From Eubacterium sp. (GTDB lineage Bacteria; Bacillota; Clostridia; Lachnospirales; Lachnospiraceae), in assembly GCA_024697885.1 (NCBI GenBank), contig JAILSA010000291.1:1-6084 (forward strand): 6,084 nucleotides of DNA, given 5' to 3'. Under the pieces are notes generated by a model. It saw only the letters and a list, made by a program, of their open reading frames with translations, searched no databases and was not told the origin of the DNA. This document shows positions 4,979 to 6,084 of this stretch, piece by piece. Numbering within the stretch: position 1 is the first letter of the stretch; every line of letters begins with the position of its first letter. Both the position numbers and the translations under genes were made by a program.

Positions 4979-6084
4979 ATGGACGAAAATATGAATAACA
5001 GCGGACAAGAGCCAAGGATTGTGGGTTACAACACCATGACAGGCGAGCCTATTTACGAGAATGGGAATCAGGGACAAAGAGTCCAGCAGGACCAGACCAT
5101 TCAGCACACTCAGCCTGTCCAGCCAGACCAGACCATACAAAATACTCAGCCGGTGCAGACAGAGCCCCAGCAGGAGTATCGGTTTGAACAGGATCCACAG
5201 CCTATGCCAAGTCAGGACAATACCTACCGTTTTCAAAATACGGACAGAGTTTCAGAAAAGCCAAAGAGTGGCAAGGGAAAGAGCATTGGAAAAACCATTC
5301 TTTTCGGAGCTATTTTCGGCCTGGTGGCAGCAGCTTGTTTTGGCATTGTAGTCAAGGTGGGCAAGCTTGGAATTTCCGGTGGCAGTGGAAGCCTAGGTGG
5401 CACAGAGGTAAATCCAGTGGAGATTTCCTCCGTATCAGGTTCAGCCGTGGGCGTTTCTGATGTGTCAGGCATTGTGGAAAATGTAATGCCAGCCATTGTT
5501 TCCATTACGGAGAGGTCCACAGTAACCTCTTATTTTGGCCAGTCCTATTCGGCAGAGGGAGCGGGCTCAGGATTTATTGTAAAGCAGGATGATGGCCAGC
5601 TCTTGATTGTGACCAACAACCATGTGGTTTCCGGCGCAGACAAGATTTCTGTCCAGTTCAACGACGGAGAGAGCGCTGAGGCGGAGATCAAGGGAACAAG
5701 CGAGTCCAATGACTTAGCTGTTTTGACAGTGGACATGGACAAATTAAAGGACAGCACAAAATCCAGCATTAAGGTGGCAAGTCTTGGATCTTCTGACGAT
5801 GCCAAGGTAGGTGAAATGGTAATCGCCATTGGAAACGCCCTGGGTTATGGCCAGTCCGTAACGGTGGGTTACCTAAGCGCCAAGGACCGCGAAATCACAG
5901 CCAGTGATGACCAGGGTCACACCACCACACAGATTCTTTTGCAGACAGACGCGGCAATCAATCCTGGTAACTCAGGTGGAGCCCTGATTGACACCAACGG
6001 CAAGGTAATCGGCATCAATTCCAGCAAGCTCTTCTCCTATGGAGGAAGTACAGTAGAGGGAATGAGCCACGCTATTCCAATGAG
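4979..6084 (+). CDS. htrA: Membrane-anchored HtrA/DegP-type serine protease, 3' end outside window
   Basis: HtrA proteases degrade or refold damaged proteins on the outer face of the membrane. The visible 368 codons run open off the right edge. Order: a Gln-rich hydrophilic N-terminal tail (1-103) expected in the cytoplasm, a membrane helix at about 105-126, a Gly/Ser linker (129-160), then the trypsin-like domain from about 162. The full catalytic triad is present: H215 in TNNHVV, D245 in SNDLAVL and S332 in GNSGGAL, with the conserved AINPGNSGG context. The PDZ domain(s) expected after residue 370 or so are not in the window. The start ATG has AAGGAAG at 9-nt spacing; a second in-frame ATG (4991-4993) is less well placed. 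It is divergent from the sugar transferase gene. Which paralogue this is, and how many PDZ domains follow, cannot be told from the fragment. Confidence 0.95.
   Translation, partial: MDENMNNSGQEPRIVGYNTMTGEPIYENGNQGQRVQQDQTIQHTQPVQPDQTIQNTQPVQTEPQQEYRFEQDPQPMPSQDNTYRFQNTDRVSEKPKSGKGKSIGKTILFGAIFGLVAAACFGIVVKVGKLGISGGSGSLGGTEVNPVEISSVSGSAVGVSDVSGIVENVMPAIVSITERSTVTSYFGQSYSAEGAGSGFIVKQDDGQLLIVTNNHVVSGADKISVQFNDGESAEAEIKGTSESNDLAVLTVDMDKLKDSTKSSIKVASLGSSDDAKVGEMVIAIGNALGYGQSVTVGYLSAKDREITASDDQGHTTTQILLQTDAAINPGNSGGALIDTNGKVIGINSSKLFSYGGSTVEGMSHAIPM
5090..5161 (+). repeat. Two 36-bp tandem units in the htrA N-terminal tail
   Basis: The coding sequence contains two adjacent imperfect 12-residue units, DQTIQHTQPVQP (38-49) and DQTIQNTQPVQT (50-61). 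They differ at only two residues, while several codons differ silently. This fits an old in-frame duplication in a low-complexity Gln/Pro/Thr region. A second, looser pair, EYRFEQ (66-71) and TYRFQN (82-87), follows. Confidence 0.85.

Noticed and set aside
4829..5236. A 135-codon minus-strand open frame covering the promoters and the htrA start.
   Set aside because: It is a shadow of the Gln-rich htrA tail, overlaps both divergent promoters, and its Leu-rich repeats mirror the tandem units on the other strand.

Overview
The window looks like a chromosomal segment of a low-to-mid GC Firmicute, most likely a Clostridia/Lachnospiraceae-type anaerobe. This rests on strong AGGAGG-type ribosome binding sites, sigma-A-like promoters, a yybP-ykoY-type manganese riboswitch, a flavin-dependent thymidylate synthase and a membrane-anchored HtrA with a long cytoplasmic tail. 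The taxonomic guess is inference from style, not from a marker gene. I see no mobile element, CRISPR array, tRNA or rRNA.

Layout, left to right. At 1-165 there is no gene I can support, only a long bidirectional terminator hairpin (54-118). Five genes then lie on the minus strand. Read in the direction of transcription (right to left) they form two groups. The first is a sugar-phosphate transferase starting exopolysaccharide or glycan assembly (3367-4797), followed 20 bp later by an unrecognised three-helix membrane protein (2654-3346). The second is a metal-handling operon: promoter (2616-2644), riboswitch and terminator (2480-2605), mntP manganese exporter (1881-2450), a Ca2+/Na+-type CaCA exchanger (879-1865), and then thyX (166-810), which may also have its own promoter (842-870). 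On the plus strand, divergent from the sugar transferase, htrA starts at 4979 and runs off the right edge before its PDZ domain.

How it works together (inference): Mn2+ binding to the leader should prevent termination and raise expression of MntP and the co-transcribed exchanger, so the exchanger is a candidate for Mn2+ or mixed Mn2+/Ca2+ efflux. The leader also contains a 9-bp complementarity that could mask the mntP ribosome binding site when the aptamer is empty, suggesting control of both transcription and translation. The sugar transferase and htrA are read from back-to-back promoters in one 180-bp intergenic region, which places envelope glycan synthesis beside envelope protein quality control.

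The known-family genes are ordinary. The most interesting parts are the mntP leader architecture, the exchanger under manganese control, and the orphan membrane protein behind the sugar transferase.
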